55,909 nucleotides of DNA from DATATV01 sp035551355. GTDB lineage: Bacteria > Actinomycetota > Actinomycetes > Mycobacteriales > Pseudonocardiaceae. The stretch covers positions 1 to 55,909 of the forward strand of contig DASZNF010000064.1 of assembly GCA_035551355.1 (NCBI GenBank), in the 5' to 3' direction. The notes below the pieces were generated by a model. The model saw nothing but the letters and a program-made list of their open reading frames with translations, had not been told where the DNA came from and ran no database searches. Positions 10,304 through 18,944 of the stretch are shown in pieces. Every line of letters begins with the position of its first letter. Positions within the stretch are counted from its first letter, which is position 1. The position numbers and the translations under genes are program-made.

Positions 10304-11167
10304 ATGGCCACGGATGTCGACCTGCGCAAGCTCCGGTACTTCGTCGCGCTCGCCCGCCATTTGCACTTCGGGCGGGCGGCCGAGGATCTGCACATCGCGC
10401 AGCCCGCGCTGAGCCGCCAGATCCGGGCACTGGAACAGGAACTGGCGGCCAAGCTGTTCGACCGGGACAGCCACGGCGTCACCCTCACCGAGGCCGGTCG
10501 CCAACTGCTGGACGATGCGGTGCCGCTGCTGGCCGCGGCCGACGCGACCCGCCGCCGGGTGGCCGCGGCCGCGGGCGGACCGCGCCGGCTGACCGTGGGT
10601 TTCCGGTCCGGCATCGTGGTCACCCCGGCCGTGCAGGTGTTCTCCGCCGGTCACCCGGACGTCGCCGTGGACGTGCAGAAACTCGAATGGGACGACCAGG
10701 CCGAGATGCTGCTGGACGGCCGGGTGGACATCGCCTACGTGCGCCAGCCCATCGCCGAGCGCGGTCTGTGGGTGCGCCGGCTCTACACCGAGCCCCGGGT
10801 CGCGGTGCTGCCGGCCGGGCACCGGCTGGCCGGGCGGGCCTCGATCACCGAGGACGACCTGGCCGACGAGCCGATCGTCTGGCACCCCAACGCCATCCTG
10901 CTGCCCACCCGGCGCAAGCACGTCAGCTCCGGGCACCGGGTGCGCAGCGTGGAGGAGAAACTGGAGCACGTGGCCGCCGGGCGCGGAGTGTCCCTGCTGC
11001 CCGAATCCGCCGCCGCGTACTACAGCCGCCCGGACATCACCTACGTGCCCATCCCGGACCTGCCCGGCGACGAGGTCTGCCTGGCCGCTCTCGCGGGCCG
11101 GCCGGCCCCGCTGGTCAGCGCGTTCGCCAAGGCCGCGCGCCAGGTGCAGTCCATGGTCGGCGTCTGA
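10304..11167 (+). CDS. LysR-family transcriptional regulator
   Basis: 287-residue LysR regulator. The N-terminal winged helix-turn-helix is textbook: LRKLRYFVALARHLHFGRAAE then QPALSRQIRALEQELAAKLFDR. A periplasmic-binding-protein-like effector domain occupies about residues 90-285. ATG start with weak GG upstream. It is divergent from the SDR gene, which is its likely target. The next gene (MobA-like) begins one base after its stop, so the two may be translated together. The effector is unknown. Confidence 0.95.
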   Translation: MATDVDLRKLRYFVALARHLHFGRAAEDLHIAQPALSRQIRALEQELAAKLFDRDSHGVTLTEAGRQLLDDAVPLLAAADATRRRVAAAAGGPRRLTVGFRSGIVVTPAVQVFSAGHPDVAVDVQKLEWDDQAEMLLDGRVDIAYVRQPIAERGLWVRRLYTEPRVAVLPAGHRLAGRASITEDDLADEPIVWHPNAILLPTRRKHVSSGHRVRSVEEKLEHVAAGRGVSLLPESAAAYYSRPDITYVPIPDLPGDEVCLAALAGRPAPLVSAFAKAARQVQSMVGV

Positions 11168-11168
11168 G

Positions 11169-11810
11169 GTGGCGGCACGGGACTGCTGTGCCGCGGTGAT
11201 CCTGGCCGGGGGCGCGGGCCGGCGGCTGGGCGGAGTGGACAAACCGGGGCTCGCGGTGGCCGGGCGTACGTTGCTGGATCGGGCGATCGACGCGGTGTCG
11301 GATGCCGATCCGGTGATCGTGGTCGGGCCGCGGCGGCCCACCGCGCGAGCGGTGCGCTGGACCCGGGAGGACCCGCCCGGCTCCGGCCCGGTGGCCGGGA
11401 TGGCCGCTGGAATCGCCGCGTTGCCAACGGAAAACGCTCCCGGCGAGGACATGCCGGAGCTGGTCGCGGTCCTGGCCGCGGACCTGATCGGACTGCGCGC
11501 CGACACCCTGGACCGGCTGCGCGCGGCCGTCGGCCCGGACGTGGTCGGCGCGCTGTTGCTGGACGAGGAAGATCACCCGCAGTGGCTGGCCGGGGTGTGG
11601 CGGCTGGCCGCGCTGCGCGCCGCCCTGCCCGCCGACCCGGCCGGGCGGTCGTTGCGTTCGGTGCTGGCGCCGTTGCCGGTGGCGCGGCTGGCCGCCCGCC
11701 CCGGCGAGAGCGCGGACATCGACACCCCGGATGATCTTGCCGGGGCCGAAGCCGCGACCGGCGGTCGGCCCCGGCGCGCGGCTGATGCTTCACGGAAGTC
11801 ACACTGGTGA
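11169..11810 (+). CDS. mobA: MobA-like molybdenum cofactor nucleotidyltransferase
   Basis: 213-residue NTP-transferase. The N-terminal signature LAGGAGRRLGGVDKP (about residues 12-26) is the nucleotide-binding motif of MobA/MocA proteins, which attach GMP (or CMP) to molybdopterin. PPGSGPVAGMAAGI and the acidic VLAADLIG (metal-binding aspartate) are also present. GTG start one base behind the lysR stop. No molybdoenzyme or other moa/moe gene is in the window, so the cofactor target is elsewhere and the precise nucleotide is not certain. The gene symbol is by family likeness. Confidence 0.8.
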   Translation: MAARDCCAAVILAGGAGRRLGGVDKPGLAVAGRTLLDRAIDAVSDADPVIVVGPRRPTARAVRWTREDPPGSGPVAGMAAGIAALPTENAPGEDMPELVAVLAADLIGLRADTLDRLRAAVGPDVVGALLLDEEDHPQWLAGVWRLAALRAALPADPAGRSLRSVLAPLPVARLAARPGESADIDTPDDLAGAEAATGGRPRRAADASRKSHW

Positions 11811-11871
11811 TCCGGAAGTCTGGTACGACAGCCGACGAATGACACCTTTCCTTGAGGAGGATGGACGGCCG

Positions 11872-12954
11872 ATGACCGAGGCGGGACACGGGGCGGACGC
11901 CGAGGGCGCCAACGGCATGGCGCAGCAGGCCACCACCCCCGCGCGCGACGCGCAGCTGCTCGAACGCACCGTGTTCGAGGTCAAGCGGGTGATCGTCGGG
12001 CAGGACCGGCTGGTCGAGCGCATCCTGGTCGGCCTGCTGGCCAAGGGGCACCTGCTGCTGGAGGGTGTGCCCGGCGTGGCCAAGACGCTCGCGGTGGAGA
12101 CCTTCGCCAATGTGGTCGGCGGCACGTTCTCCCGCGTGCAGTTCACCCCCGACCTGGTGCCCGCGGACATCCTGGGCACCCGCATCTACCGGCAGAGCAG
12201 CGAACATTTCGACGTCGAGCTCGGCCCGGTGGTGGCCAACTTCGTGCTCGCCGACGAGATCAACCGCGCCCCGGCCAAGGTGCAGTCGGCGATGCTGGAG
12301 GTCATGGCCGAGCGGCACGTGTCCATCGGCGGCAAGACCTTCCCGATGCCCGACCCGTTCCTGGTGCTGGCCACCCAGAACCCGATCGAGAACGAGGGCG
12401 TCTACCCGCTGCCCGAGGCGCAGCGCGACCGGTTCCTGTTCAAGATCGTGGTGGACTATCCCACCGCCGAGGAGGAACGGGAGATCGTCTACCGGATGGG
12501 CGTGACCCCGCCCGCCCCGCAGCAGGCGCTCAATCCGGCCGAACTGACCCGGCTGCAGGACGTGGCCTCGCGGGTGTTCGTGCACCACGCGCTGGTCGAC
12601 TACGTGGTCCGGGTGGTCATCGCCACCCGCACCCCGGCCGAGCACGGCCTGTCCGACGTGGCCGGCTGGGTGTCCTACGGCGCCTCGCCCCGCGCCAGCC
12701 TCGGCGTGATCGCCGCGGCCCGGGCGCTGGCCCTGGTGCGCGGCCGCGACTATGTGCTGCCCCAGGATGTGGTCGACGTGGTGCCCGACGTGCTGCGCCA
12801 CCGCCTGGTGCTGTCCTACGACGCGCTGGCCGACGGCGTGCCGCTGGATCACATCATCAGCCGGGTGCTGCAGACCGTGCCGCTGCCCCAGGTGACCGCT
12901 CGGCCGGCCACCGGTGGCCCGCAGCAGGCACACCCGGTGCCGGTCCGGCCGTGA
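11872..12954 (+). CDS. MoxR-family AAA+ ATPase (MoxR1-like)
   Basis: 360-residue AAA+ chaperone-like ATPase. Walker A is GVPGVAKT, Walker B LADEINRA, followed by the MoxR-typical ATQNPIENEGVYPLPEAQRDRF sensor region. MoxR proteins act with VWA-domain partners in assembling or maturing other proteins. The ATG at 11872 is preceded by GAGGAGG at a slightly long spacing (11); an in-frame ATG at 11839 is possible. It is the first gene of a tight moxR-DUF58-VWA operon equivalent to Rv1479-Rv1481. Confidence 0.95.
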   Translation: MTEAGHGADAEGANGMAQQATTPARDAQLLERTVFEVKRVIVGQDRLVERILVGLLAKGHLLLEGVPGVAKTLAVETFANVVGGTFSRVQFTPDLVPADILGTRIYRQSSEHFDVELGPVVANFVLADEINRAPAKVQSAMLEVMAERHVSIGGKTFPMPDPFLVLATQNPIENEGVYPLPEAQRDRFLFKIVVDYPTAEEEREIVYRMGVTPPAPQQALNPAELTRLQDVASRVFVHHALVDYVVRVVIATRTPAEHGLSDVAGWVSYGASPRASLGVIAAARALALVRGRDYVLPQDVVDVVPDVLRHRLVLSYDALADGVPLDHIISRVLQTVPLPQVTARPATGGPQQAHPVPVRP

Positions 12955-13907
12955 CCGCGGACGCGACCCCCGAACCGGCCGGAAACCGGCCGGGCTGGGC
13001 GCCGCCGGTGCTGCGCGGAGATCGGCTGTCGGCCGGTCTGCGCACCCTGGAACTGGACGTGCGGCGCCGGCTGGACGGGCTGTTGCAGGGCAACCACCTC
13101 GGCCTGGTGCCCGGGCCAGGCTCGGAACCCGGCGAGGCCCGGCCCTACCAGCCCGGCGACGACGTGCGCCGGATGGACTGGGCGGTCACCGCCCGGACCA
13201 CGGTGCCGCACATCCGGGAGACCGTGGCCGACCGGGAACTGGAGACCTGGCTGGCGGTGGATCTCTCGCCCAGCCTCGACTTCGGCACCGCGGTGTGCGA
13301 GAAGCGCGACCTCGCGGTGTGCGCCGTGGCCGCGATGACCTACCTGACCAGCGGCGGCGGCAACCGGATCGGCGCGGTGGTGTCGACCGGCGAGCAGACC
13401 CAGCGGATCCCCGCCCGCGGCGGCCTGGCCCACGCCCGTGGCCTGCTGCACCGCATCGCCAGGACCCCGGCCGCGCCGCTGGGCACCCAGGGCGACCTGG
13501 CCACGCTGCTGGAACAGTTGCGGCGGCCGCCGCGACGGCGCGGGCTGGTCGTGGTGATCTCGGACTTCCTCGGTGCGCGCGACTGGGAACGACCGCTGCG
13601 CGGACTGTCCGCCCGACATGAGTTGGTGTGTGTGGAGATCGTCGATCCACGCGATGTGGATCTGCCCGAGGTGGGCACCATCGTGCTGGCCGATCCGGAA
13701 ACCGGGCTGCAGCGTGAGGTGCACGCCAGTTCGGCGCTGCGCCGGGAGTTCGCCGAGGCCGCGGGCGAGCACCGGGCCATGGTGGCCGCGGGCATCCGCG
13801 GCACCGGGGCCGCCCATCTGGTGCTGCGCACGGATTCGGACTGGATCGCCGACACGGTGCGATTCGTGGTGGCCCGCAAGCGTCGGTGGTCTGGAGGGGC
13901 GGCCTAA
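12951..13907 (+). CDS. DUF58 domain protein
   Basis: 318-residue protein with the DUF58 core around YQPGDDVRRMDWAVTART (about residues 65-85) and a VWA-like WLAVDLSPSLDFG segment that resembles a MIDAS (DxSxS). It overlaps moxR by four bases (GTGA) and the VWA gene follows within three bases, so the three are co-translated. In other bacteria the DUF58 member is part of the MoxR/VWA assembly module. It corresponds to Rv1480. Its molecular function is not established. Confidence 0.93.
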   Translation: MTADATPEPAGNRPGWAPPVLRGDRLSAGLRTLELDVRRRLDGLLQGNHLGLVPGPGSEPGEARPYQPGDDVRRMDWAVTARTTVPHIRETVADRELETWLAVDLSPSLDFGTAVCEKRDLAVCAVAAMTYLTSGGGNRIGAVVSTGEQTQRIPARGGLAHARGLLHRIARTPAAPLGTQGDLATLLEQLRRPPRRRGLVVVISDFLGARDWERPLRGLSARHELVCVEIVDPRDVDLPEVGTIVLADPETGLQREVHASSALRREFAEAAGEHRAMVAAGIRGTGAAHLVLRTDSDWIADTVRFVVARKRRWSGGAA

Positions 13908-13909
13908 AA

Positions 13910-14899
13910 GTGTTCGGTCTGAGCCTCACCGGCTTCACCGCGCCCATGTGGTTCCTGCTGCTGGTGTTCGTCGCCGCATTGGCCGGTGGATACCTGCTGG
14001 TGCAACGGATGCGCCGGCGGCGGGCGATGCGGTTCACCAACCTGTCGCTGCTGGATCGCATCGCGCCGAAGGGTCCCGGTTGGTGGAAGCATGTGCCCGC
14101 GGCGGTGTTGCTGGTCGCGCTGTTGCTGCTGACCGTGGCGCTGGCCGGTCCGACCGCGCAGGAACGGGTGCCGCGCAACCGGGCCACCGTGATGCTGGTG
14201 ATCGACGTGTCGCTGTCCATGGAGTCCACGGACGTGACGCCCAGCCGGTTGCAGGCCGCGCAGGTGGCGGCGAAGCAGTTCACCGACGGCCTGCCTTCCT
14301 CGATCAACCTCGGTCTCATCTCGTTTGCCGGTGCGGCAACGGTTCTGGTGTCGCCGACCACCGATCACCAGCAGGTTGACCAGGGGATCGACGGGCTGAA
14401 GCTGGCCGAGGGCACGGCGACCGGAGACGCGATTTCCGCGGCGCTGCAGTCCATCGCCAGTTTCGGGGCGATGGTCGGCGGCTCGGGTGCGCCGCCGGCG
14501 CGGATCGTGCTGATGAGCGACGGGAAGCAGACGTTGCCGAGCATGGACCCGTCCGGCGTGCAGGGTGCCTACACCGAGGCGAAAGTCGCGTCCAGTAAGG
14601 GAATCCCGGTTTCGACCATCTCGTTCGGGACGTTGAACGGGGTGGTGACCATCCAGGGGACGCAGCAGCCGGTGCCGGTGGATGATGACCTGCTGAGGCA
14701 GGTCGCGCAGATCGCGCACGGGGATTTCTACAAGGCGGTCACCGGGGATCAGCTGAAGGCGGTCTACGCCAGTTTGCGGGATCAGATCGGGTATACGACG
14801 GAACAGTCGGATGCCAGTAAGCCCTGGCTGATATTGGGGACGTTGCTGGCGATCGTGTCGGCTGGGGCGTCGTTGTTCATCGGGCAGAGACTGCCTTAG
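13910..14899 (+). CDS. Membrane-anchored VWA-domain protein
   Basis: 329-residue protein with two N-terminal membrane helices (MWFLLLVFVAALAGGYLL and VPAAVLLVALLLLTVALA), a von Willebrand A domain with intact MIDAS residues in VIDVSLSMES, TGDAI and a downstream MSDGKQT, and one C-terminal helix (WLILGTLLAIVSAGASLFI). GTG start with GGAGGGG upstream at 13893-13899; a GTG at 13886 is unlikely because it would precede that site. It is the last gene of the MoxR operon and matches Rv1481. It probably works at the membrane with the MoxR ATPase. Confidence 0.93.
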   Translation: MFGLSLTGFTAPMWFLLLVFVAALAGGYLLVQRMRRRRAMRFTNLSLLDRIAPKGPGWWKHVPAAVLLVALLLLTVALAGPTAQERVPRNRATVMLVIDVSLSMESTDVTPSRLQAAQVAAKQFTDGLPSSINLGLISFAGAATVLVSPTTDHQQVDQGIDGLKLAEGTATGDAISAALQSIASFGAMVGGSGAPPARIVLMSDGKQTLPSMDPSGVQGAYTEAKVASSKGIPVSTISFGTLNGVVTIQGTQQPVPVDDDLLRQVAQIAHGDFYKAVTGDQLKAVYASLRDQIGYTTEQSDASKPWLILGTLLAIVSAGASLFIGQRLP

Positions 14900-14922
14900 G
14901 CCGCGGTTGCCGGGTTTTCTGG

Positions 14923-16044
14923 TCAGGCGGCCACGGTCGGTGTTGTCGCCAGGAGTTCCCGGATGCGTTTGGTGGCGGCGCGGCCGGCTCGGTTGGCGCC
15001 GACCGTGCTGGCCGATGGGCCGTAGCCGACCAGGAAGATCCTCGGATCGGCGATCACCTGGGTGTCGTCTACCGCGATGCCGCCGCCGGGGGAGCGAAGG
15101 TTCAACGGTGCCAGCTGGTCGAGGGCGGCTCGCCAGCCGGTGGCCCAGAGGATGACGTCCACGTCCAGCGTCGTGCCGTCCGGCCAGGCGACGCCGGTGG
15201 GGGTGATGCGGGCGAACATCGGCGTGCGGGCGAGGACTCCGGACTGTTGGGCGGCAACGACTTCCGGAGTACGGGCCAGGGCAGTCGCGCCGACGACGCT
15301 GGTGGGTGGGAGCCCGGCGCGGACCCGCGCGTCGACTTCGGCGATGACGGCTCGGCCGTGTTCGTGGGTGAACGGGCCGTCGCGGAATTCGGGTTCGCGG
15401 CGGGTCACCCAGGTGGTGCCGGCGACCGTGGCGATCTCCAGGAGTTGCTGGATCGCGGACGTCCCTCCGCCCACCACGAGGACTCGCTTTCCGGCGAATT
15501 CGGCCGGGCCGCGGTAGTCGGCGGTGTGGAGTTGACGGCCGGTGAAGGTTTCCTGGCCGGGGTAGTGGGGCCAGAACGGTTTGGTCCAGGTGCCGGTGGC
15601 GTTCACCAGCGCCCGCGCCGACCATTGTCCGGCGCCGGCGGAGACAGTCAGCCGACCGTCCATTGTGGATTCGACCCGGTCCACGTGCACGGGGCGCTGG
15701 ACGTTCAGCTCGAATTTCTTTTCGTAGGCGGCGAAGTAGGCCGGAACGGCTTCGGCGGCGGACCGCGTCGGGTCGGGCTCGGGGAAGTGCAGGCCGGGGA
15801 GGTCGAAGATGCCGTGCACGGTGGCCATGCGCAGGGTGGGCCAGCGGTGTCGCCACGCCCCACCGGGGCCTGCGCCGGCGTCCAGGACCACGTGCTCGAT
15901 GCCGGCCCGGCGCAGGAAGTACGCGCTGGACAGGCCCGCCTGCCCGGCCCCGATCACCACCACGTCGGTCTGCCGCACGACCAGGTCAACATCGTCACCG
16001 CCGGCCCTCTTACCCAGGGTGCCGCGGGGTGTCGGCAATGCCAC
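14923..16044 (-). CDS. FAD-dependent NAD(P)-binding monooxygenase-like protein
   Basis: Two-dinucleotide-binding flavoprotein of the flavin-containing monooxygenase/thioredoxin-reductase-like group, up to 373 aa. The FAD site is VVVIGAGQAGLSSAYFL and the NADPH site VLVVGGGTSAIQ. An ATGW motif (ILWATGW) and a C-terminal VGYGPSAS segment also fit. The start is uncertain: GTG at 16044 has no ribosome site, and in-frame GTG codons nearer the FAD motif (for example 15990) are possible. It is convergent with the VWA gene and divergent from the DUF4287 gene. Substrate unknown. Confidence 0.85.
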   Translation of the reverse strand: MALPTPRGTLGKRAGGDDVDLVVRQTDVVVIGAGQAGLSSAYFLRRAGIEHVVLDAGAGPGGAWRHRWPTLRMATVHGIFDLPGLHFPEPDPTRSAAEAVPAYFAAYEKKFELNVQRPVHVDRVESTMDGRLTVSAGAGQWSARALVNATGTWTKPFWPHYPGQETFTGRQLHTADYRGPAEFAGKRVLVVGGGTSAIQQLLEIATVAGTTWVTRREPEFRDGPFTHEHGRAVIAEVDARVRAGLPPTSVVGATALARTPEVVAAQQSGVLARTPMFARITPTGVAWPDGTTLDVDVILWATGWRAALDQLAPLNLRSPGGGIAVDDTQVIADPRIFLVGYGPSASTVGANRAGRAATKRIRELLATTPTVAA

Positions 16045-16070
16045 ACTGGCGGCCGTCGAAGGAGGTGCCG

Positions 16071-16643
16071 ATGGCCGGGATCAAGACCTGGGAAGCCATG
16101 CGCGAGCGCAGCGAGCGGTTGCTGGTGCAGCGCACCGGGGAAGACCTCGCGGAGTGGAGTCGGCGGGTACTCGAGTCGGGGATCGACGGCGAGCCGGAGC
16201 TGCGGGCCTGGCTCAACGAGCGCGGGGTCACCGGGTACGGGCAGATGCTGGTGGTGATGGAGCGGTTCGGGTATCCGGACTTCCTGTCCGCCTCGGCCGA
16301 CGAACTGATCGACGGGCAGTACGCCGACCGGGAATCGCTGCGGCCGATCATGGAGCGGGTGCTGGGCGCGGTCGCCGGATTGGCGGGGGCGCAGGTGCAG
16401 GCCCGCAAGACCTACATCACGCTGGCCACCGAGCGGCGCAAGTTCGCGGTGTTGAAGGCGACCACGAAGAGCCGGGTCGATCTGGGGCTGCGGATCGCCG
16501 GAATCGACCTGGGCGGGCGGCTGGTGTCGGCCAAGCCGTTCAACGACCCCGTGCTGACCGTGCGGGTGCAGCTGGCCGGCGCCGACGAGGTGGACGACGA
16601 GGTCGTCGAGCTGCTGGGCCGGGCCCACGCGGAAAGCAGCTGA
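16071..16643 (+). CDS. DUF4287/DUF5655-type protein
   Basis: 190-residue cytoplasmic protein of unknown function. The N-terminal half (TGEDLAEWSRRVLE, then WLNERGVTGYGQMLVVMERFG) resembles DUF4287. The C-terminal half (QARKTYITLATERRKFAVLKA, then RVDLGLRIAG) resembles DUF5655. Such proteins are often annotated as DUF4287 domain-containing with no assigned role. ATG with GGAGGT five bases upstream makes the start firm. It is followed 33 bases later by a flavoprotein gene in the same direction. Confidence 0.85.
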   Translation: MAGIKTWEAMRERSERLLVQRTGEDLAEWSRRVLESGIDGEPELRAWLNERGVTGYGQMLVVMERFGYPDFLSASADELIDGQYADRESLRPIMERVLGAVAGLAGAQVQARKTYITLATERRKFAVLKATTKSRVDLGLRIAGIDLGGRLVSAKPFNDPVLTVRVQLAGADEVDDEVVELLGRAHAESS

Positions 16644-16676
16644 ACCGATCGAGAAGTCCGCGTAGATTCTCCGGGT

Positions 16677-17297
16677 ATGGAGATGACCGAGATCACGTCC
16701 AAGGAGGAACTGCGCGAGCTGCTGGGTGAAGTGGCCCCGCGGGTGGCCGACAAGGCCCGCCCCCGGCTGCACGAACTGGACCGGCAGTGGCTGGCCGCCT
16801 CCCCGTTCTGCCTGATCGCCACCTCCGCCGCCGACGGCAGCTGCGATGTCTCACCCAAGGGCGACCCGCCCGGGTTCACCCTCGTGCTGGACGACCGCAC
16901 CGTCGTGGTGCCCGACCGGCCGGGCAACCGGCGCGCCGACGGGTTCCACAACGTGCTGAGCAACCCACACGTCGGCCTGATCTACCTGCTGCCCGGCCGC
17001 GACGACACGCTGCGGATCAACGGCACCGCGCGGCTGGTGCGCGACGCCCCCTTCTTCGACGATCTCGTCGTCAAGGGCAACCGGCCCAAGCTCGCCATGG
17101 TGGTGGCCATCGAGGAGGTCTTCTATCACTGCTCCAAGGCGTTCCTGCGCTCCGCGCTGTGGAAGCCGGAGACCTGGGCCCCGGAGCGGATGGCGTCCCG
17201 GCCGGTCATCGCCAAAGCCCTGGAGCGGCCGGAGGCCCCGATGGCGGAGCTGGAGCGCTATTACGGCGCCGACTACGCGGCGAAACTCTACGGGTGA
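16677..17297 (+). CDS. PPOX-type FMN flavoprotein, MSMEG_1061-like family
   Basis: 206-residue split-barrel protein of the pyridoxamine-phosphate-oxidase-like superfamily. The typical ATSAADGSCDVSPKGDPPGF, the PDRPGNRRADGFHNV stretch and the YHCSKAFLRSALW block near residue 145 match the FMN-dependent MSMEG_1061 subgroup as I know it. The substrate is unknown. ATG start; no strong ribosome site. It stands just upstream of fabG1 but is separated by about 80 bases, so fabG1 probably has its own promoter. Confidence 0.88.
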   Translation: MEMTEITSKEELRELLGEVAPRVADKARPRLHELDRQWLAASPFCLIATSAADGSCDVSPKGDPPGFTLVLDDRTVVVPDRPGNRRADGFHNVLSNPHVGLIYLLPGRDDTLRINGTARLVRDAPFFDDLVVKGNRPKLAMVVAIEEVFYHCSKAFLRSALWKPETWAPERMASRPVIAKALERPEAPMAELERYYGADYAAKLYG

Positions 17298-17379
17298 GCA
17301 GGCCCACCGGGGCTGATGTGGGCTTACGCCGGGGTAGCCGATAACCTCCCAGCGCAACCAGCGTGTGGGAGGAGCAGGA

Positions 17380-18087
17380 GTGGGACGGTCCGTACTGGTC
17401 ACCGGAGGAAACCGCGGCATCGGTTTCGCCATCGCCTCGGCGTTCGTCGCGCAGGGTGACAAGGTCGCGATCACCCACCGGGGGTCCGGCGAGGGCCCCG
17501 AGGGCACCCTCAACGTGCGCTGCGACATCACCGACGCCGAGCAGGTCGACGCCGCGTTCACCGAGGTGGAGAAGGCCAACGGGCCGGTCGAGGTGCTGGT
17601 GGCCAACGCGGGCATCAACGACGACACCCTGCTGCTGCGGATGAGCGAGGACCAGTTCACCCGGGTGGTGGACACCAACCTCAACGGCGCGTTCCGCCTG
17701 GTCAAGCGGGCCAGCAAGGGGATGCTGCGGGCCAAGTGGGGCCGGATCGTGCTGATCTCCTCGGTGATCGGCCTGTCCGGTGGCGCGGGCCAGGTGAACT
17801 ACGCGGCCAGCAAGGCCGGGCTGGTCGGCATCGCCCGTTCGGTCACCCGCGAACTGGGCTCGCGCAACATCACCGCCAACGTGGTCGCCCCCGGCTTCGT
17901 GCCCACCGACATGACCGACGCGCTCACCGACGAACAGCGGGCCGCCGCGCTCAAACAGATCCCGGCCGGCCGCTACGCCAAGCTGGAGGAGATCGCCGCC
18001 GCCGTCACCTTCCTCGCCTCCGACGGCGCGGCCTACGTCTCCGGCGCGGTGCTGCCGGTGGACGGCGGCCTCGGCATGGGGCACTGA
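17380..18087 (+). CDS. fabG1: FabG1, 3-oxoacyl-[ACP] reductase
   Basis: NADPH-dependent beta-ketoacyl-ACP reductase of fatty-acid elongation. The 235-residue SDR has TGGNRGIG, the NAG motif (VANAGIN), catalytic Ser in LISSVIG and the YAASK dyad, all intact. The C-terminal SGAVLPVDGGLGMGH is close to mycobacterial FabG1 (MabA). GTG at 17380 is chosen, with GGGAGGAG upstream; GTG at 17365 overlaps that site. It is followed by inhA at 45 bases, the conserved mycobacterial pair. Confidence 0.96.
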   Translation: MGRSVLVTGGNRGIGFAIASAFVAQGDKVAITHRGSGEGPEGTLNVRCDITDAEQVDAAFTEVEKANGPVEVLVANAGINDDTLLLRMSEDQFTRVVDTNLNGAFRLVKRASKGMLRAKWGRIVLISSVIGLSGGAGQVNYAASKAGLVGIARSVTRELGSRNITANVVAPGFVPTDMTDALTDEQRAAALKQIPAGRYAKLEEIAAAVTFLASDGAAYVSGAVLPVDGGLGMGH

Positions 18088-18132
18088 CCTCCAGCTTTTC
18101 CCGACGTATCACCATTTTCTGAGAGGAACGCC

Positions 18133-18900
18133 GTGTCCGGACTGCTCGACGGTAAGCGACTGCTGATCACCGGGGTGATCACCGACGCCTCCATCGCCTT
18201 CCACGCCGCCCGGGTGGCGCAGGAGCAGGGTGCGCAGGTCGTGCTCACCGGGTTCGGCCGGCTGAGCCTGGTCGAGCGGATCGCCAAGCGGCTGCCCGAG
18301 CCCGCCCCGGTGATCGAACTCGACGCCACCAACGCCGAGCACCTCGCTGCGCTGCCGGACCGGATCCGCGAGCACGCCGACGGCATCGACGGCGTGCTGC
18401 ACTCCATCGCGTTCGGCCCGCCCAGCACCCTCGGCGCGGACTTCCTGGACGCTCCGTGGGAGGACGTGGCCACCGCGGTCAACGTGTCGGCCTACTCGCT
18501 CAAGGCACTGGCCGCCGCTGTGCTGCCGCTGATGTCCCCGGGCGGTTCGATCGTCAGCATGACCTTCGACGCGCGGATGGCCTGGCCCGCCTACAACTGG
18601 ATGGGCGTGGCCAAGGCCGCCCTGGAGTCGGTCAACCGCTACCTGGCCCGCGACCTGGGTGAGCGGGGCATCCGGGTGAACACCGTGGCCGCGGGCCCGG
18701 TGCGCACCATGGCCGCCAAGTCCATCCCCGGCTTCCACAGCCTGGACGACGCCTGGGGCGAGCGGGCCCCGCTGGGCTGGGACCCGACCAACCCGGAGCC
18801 GGTGGCCAAGTCCATCTGCGCGCTGCTGTCGGACTGGCTGCCGGCCACCACCGGCTCGATGGTCTGGGTCGACGGCGGGCTGCACGCGACCGGGATGTAG
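18133..18900 (+). CDS. inhA: InhA-like enoyl-[ACP] reductase (NADH)
   Basis: Last reductive step of fatty-acid elongation. The 255-residue protein has the YxxMxxxK site intact: Tyr154, Met157, Lys161 in AYNWMGVAK, equivalent to Tyr158/Lys165 of M. tuberculosis InhA, and HSIAFGP around Ser91. Compared with the mycobacterial sequence as I remember it, the substrate-binding loop after AAGPVRT is about ten residues shorter (SIPGFHSLDDAW). GTG start with GAGAGG upstream. Its neighbours fabG1 and hemH keep the mycobacterial order. The shorter loop suggests shorter acyl substrates. Confidence 0.95.
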   Translation: MSGLLDGKRLLITGVITDASIAFHAARVAQEQGAQVVLTGFGRLSLVERIAKRLPEPAPVIELDATNAEHLAALPDRIREHADGIDGVLHSIAFGPPSTLGADFLDAPWEDVATAVNVSAYSLKALAAAVLPLMSPGGSIVSMTFDARMAWPAYNWMGVAKAALESVNRYLARDLGERGIRVNTVAAGPVRTMAAKSIPGFHSLDDAWGERAPLGWDPTNPEPVAKSICALLSDWLPATTGSMVWVDGGLHATGM

Positions 18901-18944
18901 GCCCCCGTTCGGTGGCGTGGTCACGGACCGGCGAAGATTGGTCC

